Positions 44,630 through 54,059 of a stretch of 64,000 bases of DNA are shown in pieces. The DNA is taken from positions 162,414 to 226,413 of the forward strand of contig NZ_JBEEAC010000009.1 in assembly GCF_040120695.1 (NCBI RefSeq), read 5' to 3'. This stretch comes from Plantactinospora sp040120695 (GTDB lineage Bacteria; Actinomycetota; Actinomycetes; Mycobacteriales; Micromonosporaceae). Each line of letters opens with the position of its first letter. The stretch's first letter is position 1. The position numbers and the translations under genes were made by a program. The notes beneath the pieces are model-generated. The model was given only the letters and a program-made list of their open reading frames with translations, was not told where the DNA came from and made no database searches.

Positions 44630-46060
44630 TCAGCCGTCCTTGCCGTTCTCCGGTGGGCACTCCGGCTGCTTCGGGCCGCCGCACTCGACGCCGGGCTCCG
44701 GTTCCGGCCCGCCCGGGCCGGCGGTCGGCCCCGGGCCGCCGGTCGAGACCCCGGCGAACCGGAGGTACCCGATGTCCCGCCCGTCGCCGATCACCATCCC
44801 GGCCGGACCCACCGCGAGCACCTCGGCCGACGAGCGGACGTTGGCCAGTTCCCGGCCGCTGCGCGGGTCGAGTGCGACGATCCGGTTCGGACGCCGGTCG
44901 ATCAGCAGGGCGGCGTGCCGGGCGAGCGCCGCCCCGCCCTCGGAGTGGACCGGCCGGGTCCACCGGGCCCGGTCGATGGCGAGTTCGCTGCCGATGACCG
45001 AGCGCTGGTCGGCGGAGCGGGAGAGCGCGTACCGGTCGTCGACGGCGAGCAGCTTCTCACCCTTGGGGCCGCTCCAGAGCACCCGGCCGTCGTACGCGTC
45101 GATCACCGTCTCCCGGGCGTCCGGCCCGACGCCGACGAAGACGTTCTCGCCGCCCTGTGGATCCTCCCGCTGTACGCAGCCGGCACCGTCGGCGGTACGC
45201 AGGTTGAGCCCGTCCCGGCGCCACACCTCCTGCCCGGTCGCCGGGTCCCGGGCCACCACGGTGAAGTAGCAGGTGCCGTCGGCGGCGCGGGCCTCGATGC
45301 GCAGCATCCGGCCGCCGACCACCACGATCCGGTCCTGCTGCCCGGGCTTCACGTCCTGCATCACCCGGCCGGTGGCGGTGTCCACGATGTGTACCCGGCC
45401 GTCGACGGAGAGCCCGAGCAGCGGCGGCATCTCCACCGGGCCGCCGGCACCCTCGTGTACCCGCCGGGTGGTCAACGGCCGGGTGCCGAGGGTGTCGGGG
45501 TTGCCGGCGAGCGGCCCGGTCTCGACCCCGGGCAGGAACGTCGTCCAGATCGGATTGCTGCCCCGGGGATCCCACGCGGTCAGGGTGCAGTCCCGGGGCT
45601 CCCGGCAGCGCACGTCGAGCACGGCGTTGCGGTACGTCCAGACGCCGACCGCCGCGCTGTCCTTGCGGCGTACCGCTCCGGTGTCGGGGTCGAGCAGCTC
45701 GTAGCCCTTGCTCAGCAGCTTGCCGACGGCGACGACGGCGTCCCGGTCGCCGCCCGCGACGGCCGCCCAGTCGGCCTTGCGCTCCCAGAGTCGCAGGCCC
45801 GTGGCGAGGCTGCGGGCCTCGACCCGGGTGCGGTAGCGGATCACCACCGTGTTGCCGGCGATGGTGACGCTCTGCGGGGTACCGCCGATCCGCTGTTGCC
45901 AGACGACGTCCGGCTCGGAGATCGGCTCGTCGCGGTTGACCCAGTCCCAGACTCCGGGGAACGGGTTCCAGACGTTGGTGGCCGCGAGCACGATGACCGC
46001 GATCAGCGCGACGGCCAGGGCGGACATCGCGCCCGCGCTCCGGGCGCTCCCCTTGGCCAT
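44630..46060 (-). CDS. membrane-anchored PQQ-like beta-propeller protein
   Basis: 476 residues from ATG 46060. One N-terminal membrane segment (ALAVALIAVIVLAATNVW, ~12-30) leads to an extracytoplasmic propeller with repeated ATGLRLWERK, TGAVRRKD, ATGQEVWRRDG and SGRELANVR blade motifs. A Gly/Pro-rich tail follows with two Cys. Blade Trp-docking resembles PQQ-dehydrogenase-like domains, but no PQQ or metal ligands are obvious, so it is probably a binding or scaffold protein. It is similar in layout to the propeller protein at 55135-56508. Confidence 0.8.
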   Translation of the reverse strand: MAKGSARSAGAMSALAVALIAVIVLAATNVWNPFPGVWDWVNRDEPISEPDVVWQQRIGGTPQSVTIAGNTVVIRYRTRVEARSLATGLRLWERKADWAAVAGGDRDAVVAVGKLLSKGYELLDPDTGAVRRKDSAAVGVWTYRNAVLDVRCREPRDCTLTAWDPRGSNPIWTTFLPGVETGPLAGNPDTLGTRPLTTRRVHEGAGGPVEMPPLLGLSVDGRVHIVDTATGRVMQDVKPGQQDRIVVVGGRMLRIEARAADGTCYFTVVARDPATGQEVWRRDGLNLRTADGAGCVQREDPQGGENVFVGVGPDARETVIDAYDGRVLWSGPKGEKLLAVDDRYALSRSADQRSVIGSELAIDRARWTRPVHSEGGAALARHAALLIDRRPNRIVALDPRSGRELANVRSSAEVLAVGPAGMVIGDGRDIGYLRFAGVSTGGPGPTAGPGGPEPEPGVECGGPKQPECPPENGKDG

Positions 46061-46103
46061 CCGCTTACCGTAAACGAGAGGGCGCGGCAAGTGCCGCTAG
46101 GCG

Positions 46104-47366
46104 TTATGTCCGTGTCGTGGATCTTCGTGCAACCGGCTCCGGACGGAGCCAGCGCCACAGCAGCAGGGTCGCGGCCATCGAGGCGACCCCGGCGAGCACC
46201 ATCACCCGGCCCGGCGGGAGCCACTCGGCGAGCAGCCCGGCCAGCCCGGCGGTCAGGCCCTGCGTGGTCATCAGCCCGGTGGCCAGCAGCCCGAACGCCT
46301 GCCCCCGGCGCTGTTCCGGCACCGCCGCCAGGAACCGCCGGGCCAGCCCGAGCTGGAAGGCGAAGCCGAAGGTGGCCAGCCCGAACAGCACGGCGCCGGC
46401 GGCCAGCCCCGGTCCGGCGGCGAAGCCCAGCATCGGCGCACCGAGCAGCAGCGCCAGCCACGGGGCCAACCGCTCCCGCCGGGCCGGCGCGACCCACCGT
46501 CCGAGCACCAGGTCACCGAGGAGCATGCCGAACGCCGACGCCGCGAAGAGCACCCCGGCGCTCGCCCCGGGACCGAGGTCGTCGGCGTACGGCACGATCA
46601 CGCCCTCGGCGCCGACCAGCAGCGACCCGGGCAGCCACTGCACCAGCAGCAGTCCCCGGATCCGCCGGTCGCGCAGCAGCAGCCGGTTGACCCGCCAGGT
46701 CTGCCGGACCACCCCGTGTGCCGCCGCCCGGCGTGGCCGCTCCGCCACGCCGTACCGCACCAGGAGGGCGGAGAGCCCGCAGGTGAGCGCGGTCAGCCAG
46801 AGCGCGCCGTACGGGCCGACCAGGCCGAGCAGCAGGCCGCCGAGGCCGAACCCGAGCACCTGGGTGGCACCCGCCGCGATGGTGAAGAGCGAGCGCCCGA
46901 GTACGTAGCCGTCCCCGACGAGCAGTTCCGGCAGCAGGGCGTTGCGGGCGGCGCTGCTCACCGGGGCCAGCAGCCCGACCGCGAAGACCAGTCCGAGCAT
47001 GCCGGCCGGTGGGAGCACGCCGAGCGCGAGCAGCGCGGCCGCGGCCAGCCGCAGCAGGTCGTAGCCGACCATCAGGGCCCGGGGACGCCACCGGTCGGCG
47101 AGGGCGAGCAGCAGTACGCCGCCGATCGCGTGTGGCAGGAAGCCGACCACGTACGCCAGCGCGGCGAGCAGCGGCGACCCGGTCCGTTCGTAGATCAGTA
47201 CGGCGAGGGCGAGCATCTTCACCGTCTCGCCGACCATGAACACGCCGAAGCCCGCGAAGATCGCCCGAAACTCGGGTACCGCCAGCACACTGCCGAACGT
47301 CGCCGGCCGGTCGTCCGGCTCCGGTCTGCTCGCCCGGTCCTCGACCGGGCCCGTCGCGGTGCTCAC
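46104..47366 (-). CDS. MFS transporter
   Basis: 420 residues from GTG 47366. About twelve membrane segments; the loop after the second segment (LADRWRPRALMV) is a variant of the MFS motif A. It belongs to the MFS_3/enterobactin-exporter-like group typical of drug or siderophore efflux. It is divergent from the DUF5937 regulator (111 bases between starts), which may control it. Substrate unknown. Confidence 0.87.
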   Translation of the reverse strand: MSTATGPVEDRASRPEPDDRPATFGSVLAVPEFRAIFAGFGVFMVGETVKMLALAVLIYERTGSPLLAALAYVVGFLPHAIGGVLLLALADRWRPRALMVGYDLLRLAAAALLALGVLPPAGMLGLVFAVGLLAPVSSAARNALLPELLVGDGYVLGRSLFTIAAGATQVLGFGLGGLLLGLVGPYGALWLTALTCGLSALLVRYGVAERPRRAAAHGVVRQTWRVNRLLLRDRRIRGLLLVQWLPGSLLVGAEGVIVPYADDLGPGASAGVLFAASAFGMLLGDLVLGRWVAPARRERLAPWLALLLGAPMLGFAAGPGLAAGAVLFGLATFGFAFQLGLARRFLAAVPEQRRGQAFGLLATGLMTTQGLTAGLAGLLAEWLPPGRVMVLAGVASMAATLLLWRWLRPEPVARRSTTRT

Positions 47367-47477
47367 CCGGCCAGCGTGCGCGACCCCACCGCGCCGCACT
47401 AGTGTTTCGGGCAGGAGCGAAAGGTGCCGGCAGTCCCCGGGCCGTCGGAGCGGAATCGGCGGAAGGAGCCGGCGTCG

Positions 47478-48572
47478 GTGACCATCCGGATCGAGGTGAC
47501 CCCGGCCGACGTGGCGGCCAGCCGGTTCGCCATCTCGCCGCTCGGCGAGGCGATGTCGGCGTTGCGGCTCTGCGCCGGGCAGCACCGGTCGGCCGCGCTG
47601 GCCCCCTGGGTGGCCCGGGTCCGGGACCGGTACCTGCGGTTGCGGCGGGACTCACCGTCCGTCGGTGCGCTGCTGACGCTGCTGCGCCGGGACGGCTACA
47701 ACGCGGACTTCGTGCAGCCGCCGCCTCCGGCGGTCGGGTTGAGCTTCGCCGACGAACTGGCCGCGATCCGGGCAACCCCGCTGGAGCAGGCCCGCGAGGA
47801 GCTGGCCCGCAACCTGGCCGGGCACCGGACCCCGCCGGAGTACGCGCGGCGGATCTTCGAGGCACCGGACGTGGTCGACCGGATCGCCGACGGAATCGAG
47901 GCGGCCTGGACCGCGCTGGTCGCGCCCGACTGGCCACGGCTGCGGGCGGTACTCGAACGGGACCTGCTGCGCCGGGCCGGGCAGCTCGGCACGTACGGCT
48001 GGGCCGCCGCGCTCGCCGACCTCGACCCCCGGCTGCGCTGGGTCTCGGACGGGGTGGACGGGGTGATCGAGGTCGACTGCGCCGACCGGGGCAGCCGGAA
48101 GCTGGCCGGCCGGGGGCTGCTCTTCGTACCCACCGCCTTCGGCCCGCTGATCAGCTACACCGAGCCGCCCTGGCCGTACGCGATCGTCTATCCCGCTCGG
48201 GGCGTGGCCGACCTGCTCGGCCCGCCACCGCCCGGCCGTACCCCGGACGCGGTGGACCGGCTGGTCGGCGCCTCCCGGGCGGCGGTGCTGCGGGCCCTGG
48301 CCGTCCCCGCCACGACCAGCCAGCTCGTCGCCCAGCTCGGCAGCGGGTTGGGCAGCGTCGGCGGGCACCTGGCGGTGCTCCGGGACGCCGGGCTGGTCAG
48401 CCGGACCCGGCTCGGCCGTTCGGTCCGCTACGAGCGGACCGCGCTCGGCGACGCGCTCGTCGCCGAGCCCGCCCCCTCCGACGCGCCCGCCCCGCCCGAC
48501 GCTCCCGTCGCCGAGCCCGCCCCCTCGGGCGCGGCGTCCACGGCCGAGCGGAGCAGCGGCAGCACCCGGTAG
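47478..48572 (+). CDS. DUF5937/ArsR-type winged-helix regulator
   Basis: 364 residues from GTG 47478, nine bases after GGAAGGAG; the frame from 47424 adds 18 unlikely residues. Residues ~1-240 match the DUF5937 type (RFAISPLGEAMSALR ... LAPWVARVRDRYLRLR), and ~260-330 an ArsR-like winged helix (ASRAAVLRALAVPATTSQLV ... GGHLAVLRDAGLVSRTRLGR). The final ~40 residues are an Ala/Pro/Glu/Ser tail with a duplicated VAEPAPS. That tail overlaps the 3' end of the convergent Lrp gene by 145 bases. It probably regulates the divergent MFS gene. Confidence 0.85.
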   Translation: MTIRIEVTPADVAASRFAISPLGEAMSALRLCAGQHRSAALAPWVARVRDRYLRLRRDSPSVGALLTLLRRDGYNADFVQPPPPAVGLSFADELAAIRATPLEQAREELARNLAGHRTPPEYARRIFEAPDVVDRIADGIEAAWTALVAPDWPRLRAVLERDLLRRAGQLGTYGWAAALADLDPRLRWVSDGVDGVIEVDCADRGSRKLAGRGLLFVPTAFGPLISYTEPPWPYAIVYPARGVADLLGPPPPGRTPDAVDRLVGASRAAVLRALAVPATTSQLVAQLGSGLGSVGGHLAVLRDAGLVSRTRLGRSVRYERTALGDALVAEPAPSDAPAPPDAPVAEPAPSGAASTAERSSGSTR

Positions 48573-49018
48573 GGGATCTTCTCCGCCAACGCGATGATGC
48601 TGGAGGCCCGGGCGATCTGCTCGTGCGCGACGATCTGGTCGAGCACCCGTTGCAGGTCGGCGTTGGAGCGGGCGACGATCCGGCAGAGCACGTCACCGGA
48701 GCCGGTGATGGTGTGCGCCTCCAGCACCTCGGGGATGCCGAGCAGGTGTGCGGTCACCGGGTCGTGGCCGGACCGCTGGTTGATCTCCAGCGTGACGAAG
48801 GAGGTCACCGCGAAGCCGAGCGCCGCCGGGTCGAGCTGCGGCCCGAGACCGGCGATCACGCCCCGGGCGAGCAGCTTGTCCAGTCGGGCCTGCACGGTGC
48901 CCCGGGCCACCTGGAGCCGGCGGGAACACTCCAGCACGCCGATCCGGGGTTCGGCGGCGAGCAGGTCGATCAGGCGGACGTCGAGCCAATCAAGCCGCAC
49001 ATCTTGCACAGTAGTCAC
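48428..49018 (-). CDS. Lrp/AsnC family regulator
   Basis: 196 residues from GTG 49018. N-terminal HTH (LDVRLIDLLAAEPRIGVLEC ... RGTVQARLDKLLARGVI) and a C-terminal RAM ligand-binding domain (VLEAHTITGSGDVLCRIVA). The last ~40 residues are Ala/Gly/Ser-rich and overlap the convergent gene. It is divergent from hppD, with 135 bases between starts, and TTGTGCA/TGCACAA-like half-sites lie near 49000-49040, so it probably controls tyrosine catabolism in response to an amino acid. Confidence 0.9.
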   Translation of the reverse strand: MTTVQDVRLDWLDVRLIDLLAAEPRIGVLECSRRLQVARGTVQARLDKLLARGVIAGLGPQLDPAALGFAVTSFVTLEINQRSGHDPVTAHLLGIPEVLEAHTITGSGDVLCRIVARSNADLQRVLDQIVAHEQIARASSIIALAEKIPYRVLPLLRSAVDAAPEGAGSATGASGGAGASEGAGSATSASPSAVRS

Positions 49019-49153
49019 GGCTGCTCACCATACTAAATGCACAACCTGCTCAGCGTTTTGCGGATTGGTTGCCCAGTCAGCACCCCGAGCGGGATGCTCC
49101 CGGAAAGACCGGCCGGGCCGCCGGCCGGTCGCGGCACCCCAGGAGGCAGGACG

Positions 49154-50374
49154 ATGACCAGCGCACTCCACAAGCCGTCCGGCGCCGGCTCGGCTCTGGA
49201 CGTCGACGTCGACGTCGACCGGCTCGTCGGGGCCGTCGCGCACGACGACGCCGCCGACCCCTTCCCGGTGCAGGGGATCGACCACATCCGGTTCATGGTC
49301 GGCAACGCGAAGCAGACCGCGCACTACTACTCGACCGCGTTCGGGATGACCCGGGCGGCGTACCGGGGACCTGAGCAGGGCCACCGGGAGCACGCCGAGT
49401 ACGTGCTGACCAGCGGCTCGGCCCGGTTCGTCTTCACCGGCGCGGTCCGCCCGGGCGCCCCGGACGCCGACCACGTGGCCCGGCACGGCGACGGCGTACT
49501 CGACATCGCGCTGGCGGTGCCGGACGTGGACGCCGCGTACGCGCACGCGATGGCGCAGGGCGCCACCGGCCTGGCCGCCCCGTACGACGTGACCGACTCA
49601 CACGGCACGGTCCGGATCGCCACCATCGCCACCTACGGCGACACCCGGCACTCGCTGGTCGACCGCTCGCGCTACCAGGGCCCGTTCCTGCCCGGCTTCG
49701 TCGCCCAGGGCCCGATCGTGGACCGGCAGCCGATGATCGACGCCGGCCTGCAGCCGAAGCGGTTCTTCCAGGCCGTCGACCACGTCGTCGGCAACGTCGA
49801 GCTGGGCCGGATGGACGAGTGGGTGGAGTTCTACCGCCGGGTCATGGGCTTCACCAACATGGCCGAGTTCATCGGCGACGACATCGCCACCGACTACTCG
49901 GCGCTGATGTCGAAGGTGGTGGCGAACGGCACCCGCAAGGTCAAGTTCCCGCTCAACGAGCCGGCGGTGGCCCGCCGCAAGTCGCAGATCGACGAGTACC
50001 TGGAGTTCTACGGCGGACCCGGTGCCCAGCACATCGCGCTGGCCACCAACGACATCCTGGCCAGCGTCGACGCGATGCGGGCGGCCGGCGTGGAGTTCCT
50101 GGACACCCCGGACTCGTACTACGACGACCCGGAGCTGCGGGCCCGGATCGGCCAGGTACGCGCCCCGATCGAGGAGCTGAAGGCCCGGAAGATCCTGGTC
50201 GACCGGGACGAGGACGGCTACCTGTTGCAGATCTTCACCAAGCCGGTGCAGGACCGGCCGACGGTCTTCTTCGAGCTGATCGAACGGCACGGATCTCTCG
50301 GTTTCGGCAAGGGCAACTTCAAGGCACTCTTCGAGGCCATCGAGCGGGAGCAGGAGGCGCGCGGGAACCTGTAA
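49154..50374 (+). CDS. hppD: 4-hydroxyphenylpyruvate dioxygenase
   Basis: 406 residues from ATG 49154 with AGGAGG seven bases upstream. Two vicinal-oxygen-chelate halves; the iron ligands are H in AVDHVVGNV, H in AQHIALATND and E in FFELIERHG, and the C-terminal GSLGFGKGNFKALFEAIE closes the active site. It turns 4-hydroxyphenylpyruvate to homogentisate, the substrate of HmgA encoded 9.5 kb downstream. Ten bases separate its stop from the RDD gene. Confidence 0.97.
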   Translation: MTSALHKPSGAGSALDVDVDVDRLVGAVAHDDAADPFPVQGIDHIRFMVGNAKQTAHYYSTAFGMTRAAYRGPEQGHREHAEYVLTSGSARFVFTGAVRPGAPDADHVARHGDGVLDIALAVPDVDAAYAHAMAQGATGLAAPYDVTDSHGTVRIATIATYGDTRHSLVDRSRYQGPFLPGFVAQGPIVDRQPMIDAGLQPKRFFQAVDHVVGNVELGRMDEWVEFYRRVMGFTNMAEFIGDDIATDYSALMSKVVANGTRKVKFPLNEPAVARRKSQIDEYLEFYGGPGAQHIALATNDILASVDAMRAAGVEFLDTPDSYYDDPELRARIGQVRAPIEELKARKILVDRDEDGYLLQIFTKPVQDRPTVFFELIERHGSLGFGKGNFKALFEAIEREQEARGNL

Positions 50375-50384
50375 CACTGTCAGC

Positions 50385-51068
50385 GTGACCCAGCAGCCTC
50401 CCACCATGCATCCGCCGCCGCAGGGGTACGTCCCACCGCAGGGATACGGCCCGCCGCCCGGCTACGGCCCGCCCGGCTACGGCCCTCCGGGGTACGCGCC
50501 GGGCCGGCCGGGCCACGGGCCGGTCCCGGGTTACCCGGTGGCGCCGCCGCCGGTCAGCCCGTCCGGGCAGCCGCTCGCCTCGTTCGGTGACCGACTGCTG
50601 GCGTACCTGATCGACTCGGCGATCCTCTTCGGGACGATGATGGTGATCGCGATCCCGGTCTTCGTGGTCTACTTCACCACGGGGGGTGCGGACTTTTTCA
50701 CCGTGACCGATCCGGACACCGTCACCCTTGAGCTGTACCTGTCGGACTTCCTGGTGCCGCTGCTGTTGCTGGAGGTCGGCCTGCTACTGGTCGGGCTCGC
50801 CCTCCAGTACGTCTACCACGTGGAGCTGGCGAAACGGACCGGGCAGACCGTCGGCAAGCGGGTGATGAAGATCAAGATCATCCCGCTGGATCCGGCCGGC
50901 ACGATCGGCCGGCCCCCGCTGGCCCGGCGGTTCCTGGTCCAGACGGCCGGCGGCCTGGTGCCCGGGCTGAACTACCTCGACGGCCTCTGGCAGCTCTGGG
51001 ACAAGCCGTACCAGCAGTGCCTCCACGACAAGTTCGCCAAGACCGTGGTGGTTAAGGTGCCAGCGTGA
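50385..51068 (+). CDS. RDD family membrane protein
   Basis: 227 residues from GTG 50385. A Pro/Gly/Tyr-rich cytoplasmic N-terminus (~1-60) with repeated GYGPPGYGPP-like units precedes the RDD domain: SFGDRLLAYLIDSAIL, two or three membrane segments and TGQTVGKRVMKIKII. The function of RDD proteins is mostly unknown; some affect ion or osmotic balance. It is followed closely by a second RDD protein, so the two may form one complex. Confidence 0.88.
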   Translation: MTQQPPTMHPPPQGYVPPQGYGPPPGYGPPGYGPPGYAPGRPGHGPVPGYPVAPPPVSPSGQPLASFGDRLLAYLIDSAILFGTMMVIAIPVFVVYFTTGGADFFTVTDPDTVTLELYLSDFLVPLLLLEVGLLLVGLALQYVYHVELAKRTGQTVGKRVMKIKIIPLDPAGTIGRPPLARRFLVQTAGGLVPGLNYLDGLWQLWDKPYQQCLHDKFAKTVVVKVPA

Positions 51069-51096
51069 ACGTCTGGACTCAATCAAGGTCGTCCCG

Positions 51097-52185
51097 GTGA
51101 CGGTGCAGCCGGGCTGGTACGCCGACCCCGCCGAGCCGACCACCCAGCGGTACTGGGACGGCGAGGGCTGGGTGGGCGCACCGCTGCCCGTCGACGCCAC
51201 CCCGCCACCCGGTCCGCCGCCGGCCGAGGAGCCCGAGCCCACCCCGGCACCGTCCAGCGGTGCCGGAGCCCCACCCGGGGCACCGGGTTCTCCCGCCGCA
51301 CCCGGCTCACCAGCGACGCCACCCCCGCCCGGTGCGCCCGGTGGGCCGGCCGCGCCGTGGGGTGGCCCGCCGTGGGGTGGGCCACCGTGGGGTGGGCCAC
51401 CGGGCAGCGGCCCGCCGACGGGCGGTACGCCACCGGTCAGCGACGCACCGCCGAGCGGACCGCCGTCCGCGCCCGGTTGGCCGGGTGCCGGTCCGGCGGG
51501 TCACCCGTACGGGCCGCCCGGAATGCCGTACGGGCCGCCGCCGCCAGGCTGGCCGCATCCGTACTGGGCCGCGCCACCACCCCGGCCGCACGGGTTGGAG
51601 CTGGCGCCGCTCGGCGCCCGGGTGGTCGCCCGGCTGATCGACATCGGCCTGGTGCTGCTGCTCAACGTGGTGGTGAACAGCTGGTTCGTCTGGCGTTTCG
51701 TGCAGGAGGTCGAGCCGGTCAGCCGGGAGATCTGGCGGCGTGCGCTGGCCGGCGAGTCGACCACCGAGGGCCTACCCCAGGTCAGCGCGGAGGCCGACGG
51801 GTTGCAGGTGGTCATCCTGCTGATCGCCGTCGCGCTCTGGTTCGCCTACGAGGTGCCGTCGGTGGCCAACACCGGGCAGACCTTCGGCAAGCGGATCATG
51901 AGGATCAAGGTCGTACCGCTGGCCGAGACCGAGCAGTTGGGCTTCGGTCGCTCGTTCCGGCGGTTCAACATGCTGGGCCTGCCGGTCTTCCTCTGGAGTT
52001 GCTGTGGCATCGGCTTTCTGATCCAACTCGTCGACTGCGCGCTTCCGTTCTTCGACCGGCCACTGCGGCAGGCCCTGCACGACAAGCGGGGCCAGACCGT
52101 GGTGGTCCGAGCGTCCGCCCCGGCCAGTCCCCCGGCCGAGACCACCGACACCCCGCACGATCGCTCTGGAGGCCCCGCGTCATGA
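51097..52185 (+). CDS. DUF2510-RDD membrane protein
   Basis: 362 residues from GTG 51097. An N-terminal DUF2510 motif (GWYADPAEPTTQRYWDGEGW) is followed by a ~120-residue Pro/Gly-rich linker with PPWGG repeats and then an RDD domain (LGARVVARLIDIGLVLLLNV ... TGQTFGKRIMRIKVV) with membrane segments. Its stop overlaps the next ATG (ATGA), coupling it to the aminotransferase gene. Paralogous to the preceding gene in the RDD part only. Confidence 0.87.
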   Translation: MTVQPGWYADPAEPTTQRYWDGEGWVGAPLPVDATPPPGPPPAEEPEPTPAPSSGAGAPPGAPGSPAAPGSPATPPPPGAPGGPAAPWGGPPWGGPPWGGPPGSGPPTGGTPPVSDAPPSGPPSAPGWPGAGPAGHPYGPPGMPYGPPPPGWPHPYWAAPPPRPHGLELAPLGARVVARLIDIGLVLLLNVVVNSWFVWRFVQEVEPVSREIWRRALAGESTTEGLPQVSAEADGLQVVILLIAVALWFAYEVPSVANTGQTFGKRIMRIKVVPLAETEQLGFGRSFRRFNMLGLPVFLWSCCGIGFLIQLVDCALPFFDRPLRQALHDKRGQTVVVRASAPASPPAETTDTPHDRSGGPAS

Positions 52186-53327
52186 CCGGTCCGACCCCCG
52201 ATTCCGGCCAGCGTCCCGCGACGACTCCCCGGCTGACCCGCGCCGATCTGGACGCGCTGCCGAACTACGTGCCCGGGCGCAGCCCGGCGGACCTGGCCCG
52301 GGAGCTGGGCCTGCCGGAAGCGATCAAACTGGCCAGCAACGAGGTGCCGTACGGTCCGCTGCCGGGGGTGGTCGAGGCGGTCGCCGAGGCGGTCGCCGGG
52401 GCACACCGGTACCCGGACATGGGCGTACTGGCGCTGCGGGCGGCGCTGGCCGAACGCCACGGCGTCGACCCGGACCGGATCGCCACCGGCTGCGGGTCGG
52501 TGGCGCTGGCCGAGCACCTGGTCCGGGCGACCTGCCTGCCCGGGGACGAGGTCGTGTACTCGTGGCGCTCCTTCGAGGCGTACCCGATCATCGCGGCGAC
52601 CAGCGGCGCGACCAGCGTGCGGGTGCCCAACGACGCCGGCCACGGGCACGACCTGACCGCGATGGCGGCGGCGGTGACCGACCGGACCCGGCTGATCCTG
52701 GTCTGCAACCCGAACAACCCGACCGGGACCAGCCTGCGCCGCCCCGAGCTGGACCGGTTCCTCGCCGCGGTGCCGGACGACGTGCTGGTGGTGCTCGACG
52801 AGGCGTACCGGGAGTTCGTCACCGACCCGGCGGTGCCGGACGGCCTCGCGGCCTACGGCGACCGGCCGAACGTGGTGGTGCTGCGCACGCTCTCCAAGGC
52901 GTGGGGCCTGGCCGGGCTCCGGATCGGCTTCCTGGTCGGGCAGCCGGAGGTGGCCGCGGCGGTACGCAAGGTGGTCACCCCGTTCTCCACCAGCCTGGCC
53001 GCCCAGGCGGGGGCGCTGGCCGCGCTCGACCAGGCCGACGAGGTACGGCGGCGCTGCGCGCTGGTGATCGCCGAGCGGGACCGGGTGACCGAGGCGCTGC
53101 GCAAGCGGCTGCCGGCCGGGCCGGTCGGGGCGACGGTGCCGGAGAGCCAGGCCAACTTCGTCTGGTTGCCGTTGGGCGACCGGTCGGTGCCGTTCGCACA
53201 GGCCTGCGAGGCGCGCGGGATCATCGTCCGTCCCTTCGCCGGTGAGGGCGTACGGGTCACCGTCGGCACCCCGGCCGAGAACGACGCCTTCCTCGCGGTG
53301 GCCGACCAGCTCACCCAGCAGCGGTAA
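52182..53327 (+). CDS. hisC: histidinol-phosphate/aromatic aminotransferase
   Basis: 381 residues. Fold-type I PLP aminotransferase of the HisC/Pat group: LASNEVPYGPLP, CNPNNPTGT, VVLDEAYREF and the PLP Lys in TLSKAWGLAGLRIGF. Ends with IIVRPFAGEGVRVTVGT. HisC-type enzymes and phenylalanine/tyrosine aminotransferases (Pat) are hard to separate by eye. Proximity to hppD favours a role producing 4-hydroxyphenylpyruvate from tyrosine, but no other his genes are near to decide. Confidence 0.88.
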   Translation: MTGPTPDSGQRPATTPRLTRADLDALPNYVPGRSPADLARELGLPEAIKLASNEVPYGPLPGVVEAVAEAVAGAHRYPDMGVLALRAALAERHGVDPDRIATGCGSVALAEHLVRATCLPGDEVVYSWRSFEAYPIIAATSGATSVRVPNDAGHGHDLTAMAAAVTDRTRLILVCNPNNPTGTSLRRPELDRFLAAVPDDVLVVLDEAYREFVTDPAVPDGLAAYGDRPNVVVLRTLSKAWGLAGLRIGFLVGQPEVAAAVRKVVTPFSTSLAAQAGALAALDQADEVRRRCALVIAERDRVTEALRKRLPAGPVGATVPESQANFVWLPLGDRSVPFAQACEARGIIVRPFAGEGVRVTVGTPAENDAFLAVADQLTQQR

Positions 53328-53470
53328 GCGAAGAAAGTACGATTAAACTCCTTTTGGCCCGCAAATAGGACGATATCCCCTATCTTCCTCGAATAGGTCA
53401 CCGGGCGCGGCCCGGGATCCGAGATCACCGGATCGACGAGATCCATTCGAGAAAGCGTGAGGTACCGTCC

Positions 53471-54025
53471 GTGCGACTTGCCAGAATGCTCGTGATCGGA
53501 GCGGCCGCCGCGGCTGCGGTGGGACTCACCGCCGCACCCGCCGTGGCGGCGCCGACCGACACCACCACCGTCACCTTCGACGTCACCGCCGGCACTCTCG
53601 ACATCGACGCGCCCACCTCGGCCGACCTCGGCTCCGGCGCACCGGGCACCACCATCGACGGCTCCCTCGGCGCGGTCACCGTCACCGACGCCCGGGCCTC
53701 GGGCGACGCCTCCTGGGCGGCGAGCGTGACGTCGAGCGTCTTCACCACCGGCACCGGTACGCCGAGCCAGACGATCCTCGCCTCCGAGGTCGAGTACTGG
53801 TCGGGGAGCCTGATCACCTCGACCGGCAACGGCACCTTCAACCCCGGCCAGGCCACCTCCGACGATGCGGTGCCGCTGGACACCGTCACCCCGGTGGTCG
53901 CGTTCACCCACGTCGGCGGCACCGGCAACAACTCCGCCACCTGGAATCCAGGGCTGTCGATCAACGTGCCGCTGGACGCCGAGGCCGGCACCTACACCGG
54001 GACGGTGACGCATTCGGTGGCGTAG
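53471..54025 (+). CDS. secreted WxL-domain-like surface protein
   Basis: 184 residues from GTG 53471 (GAGG upstream). Signal peptide ~1-27 (AVAAPTD cleavage). The mature part is Thr/Ala/Gly-rich beta structure, ending in ATWNPGLSINVPLDAEAGTY and TGTVTHSV, which follows the WxL C-terminal pattern (W-x-L ... A-G-x-Y). WxL proteins attach non-covalently to the cell wall. The next gene encodes a DUF916-like partner, the usual genetic companion. The short intergenic gap upstream is AT-rich and holds the promoter. Confidence 0.65.
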   Translation: MRLARMLVIGAAAAAAVGLTAAPAVAAPTDTTTVTFDVTAGTLDIDAPTSADLGSGAPGTTIDGSLGAVTVTDARASGDASWAASVTSSVFTTGTGTPSQTILASEVEYWSGSLITSTGNGTFNPGQATSDDAVPLDTVTPVVAFTHVGGTGNNSATWNPGLSINVPLDAEAGTYTGTVTHSVA

Positions 54026-54059
54026 TCCCCGCGCGACGGCGGCGGTCCCGACCGGACCG

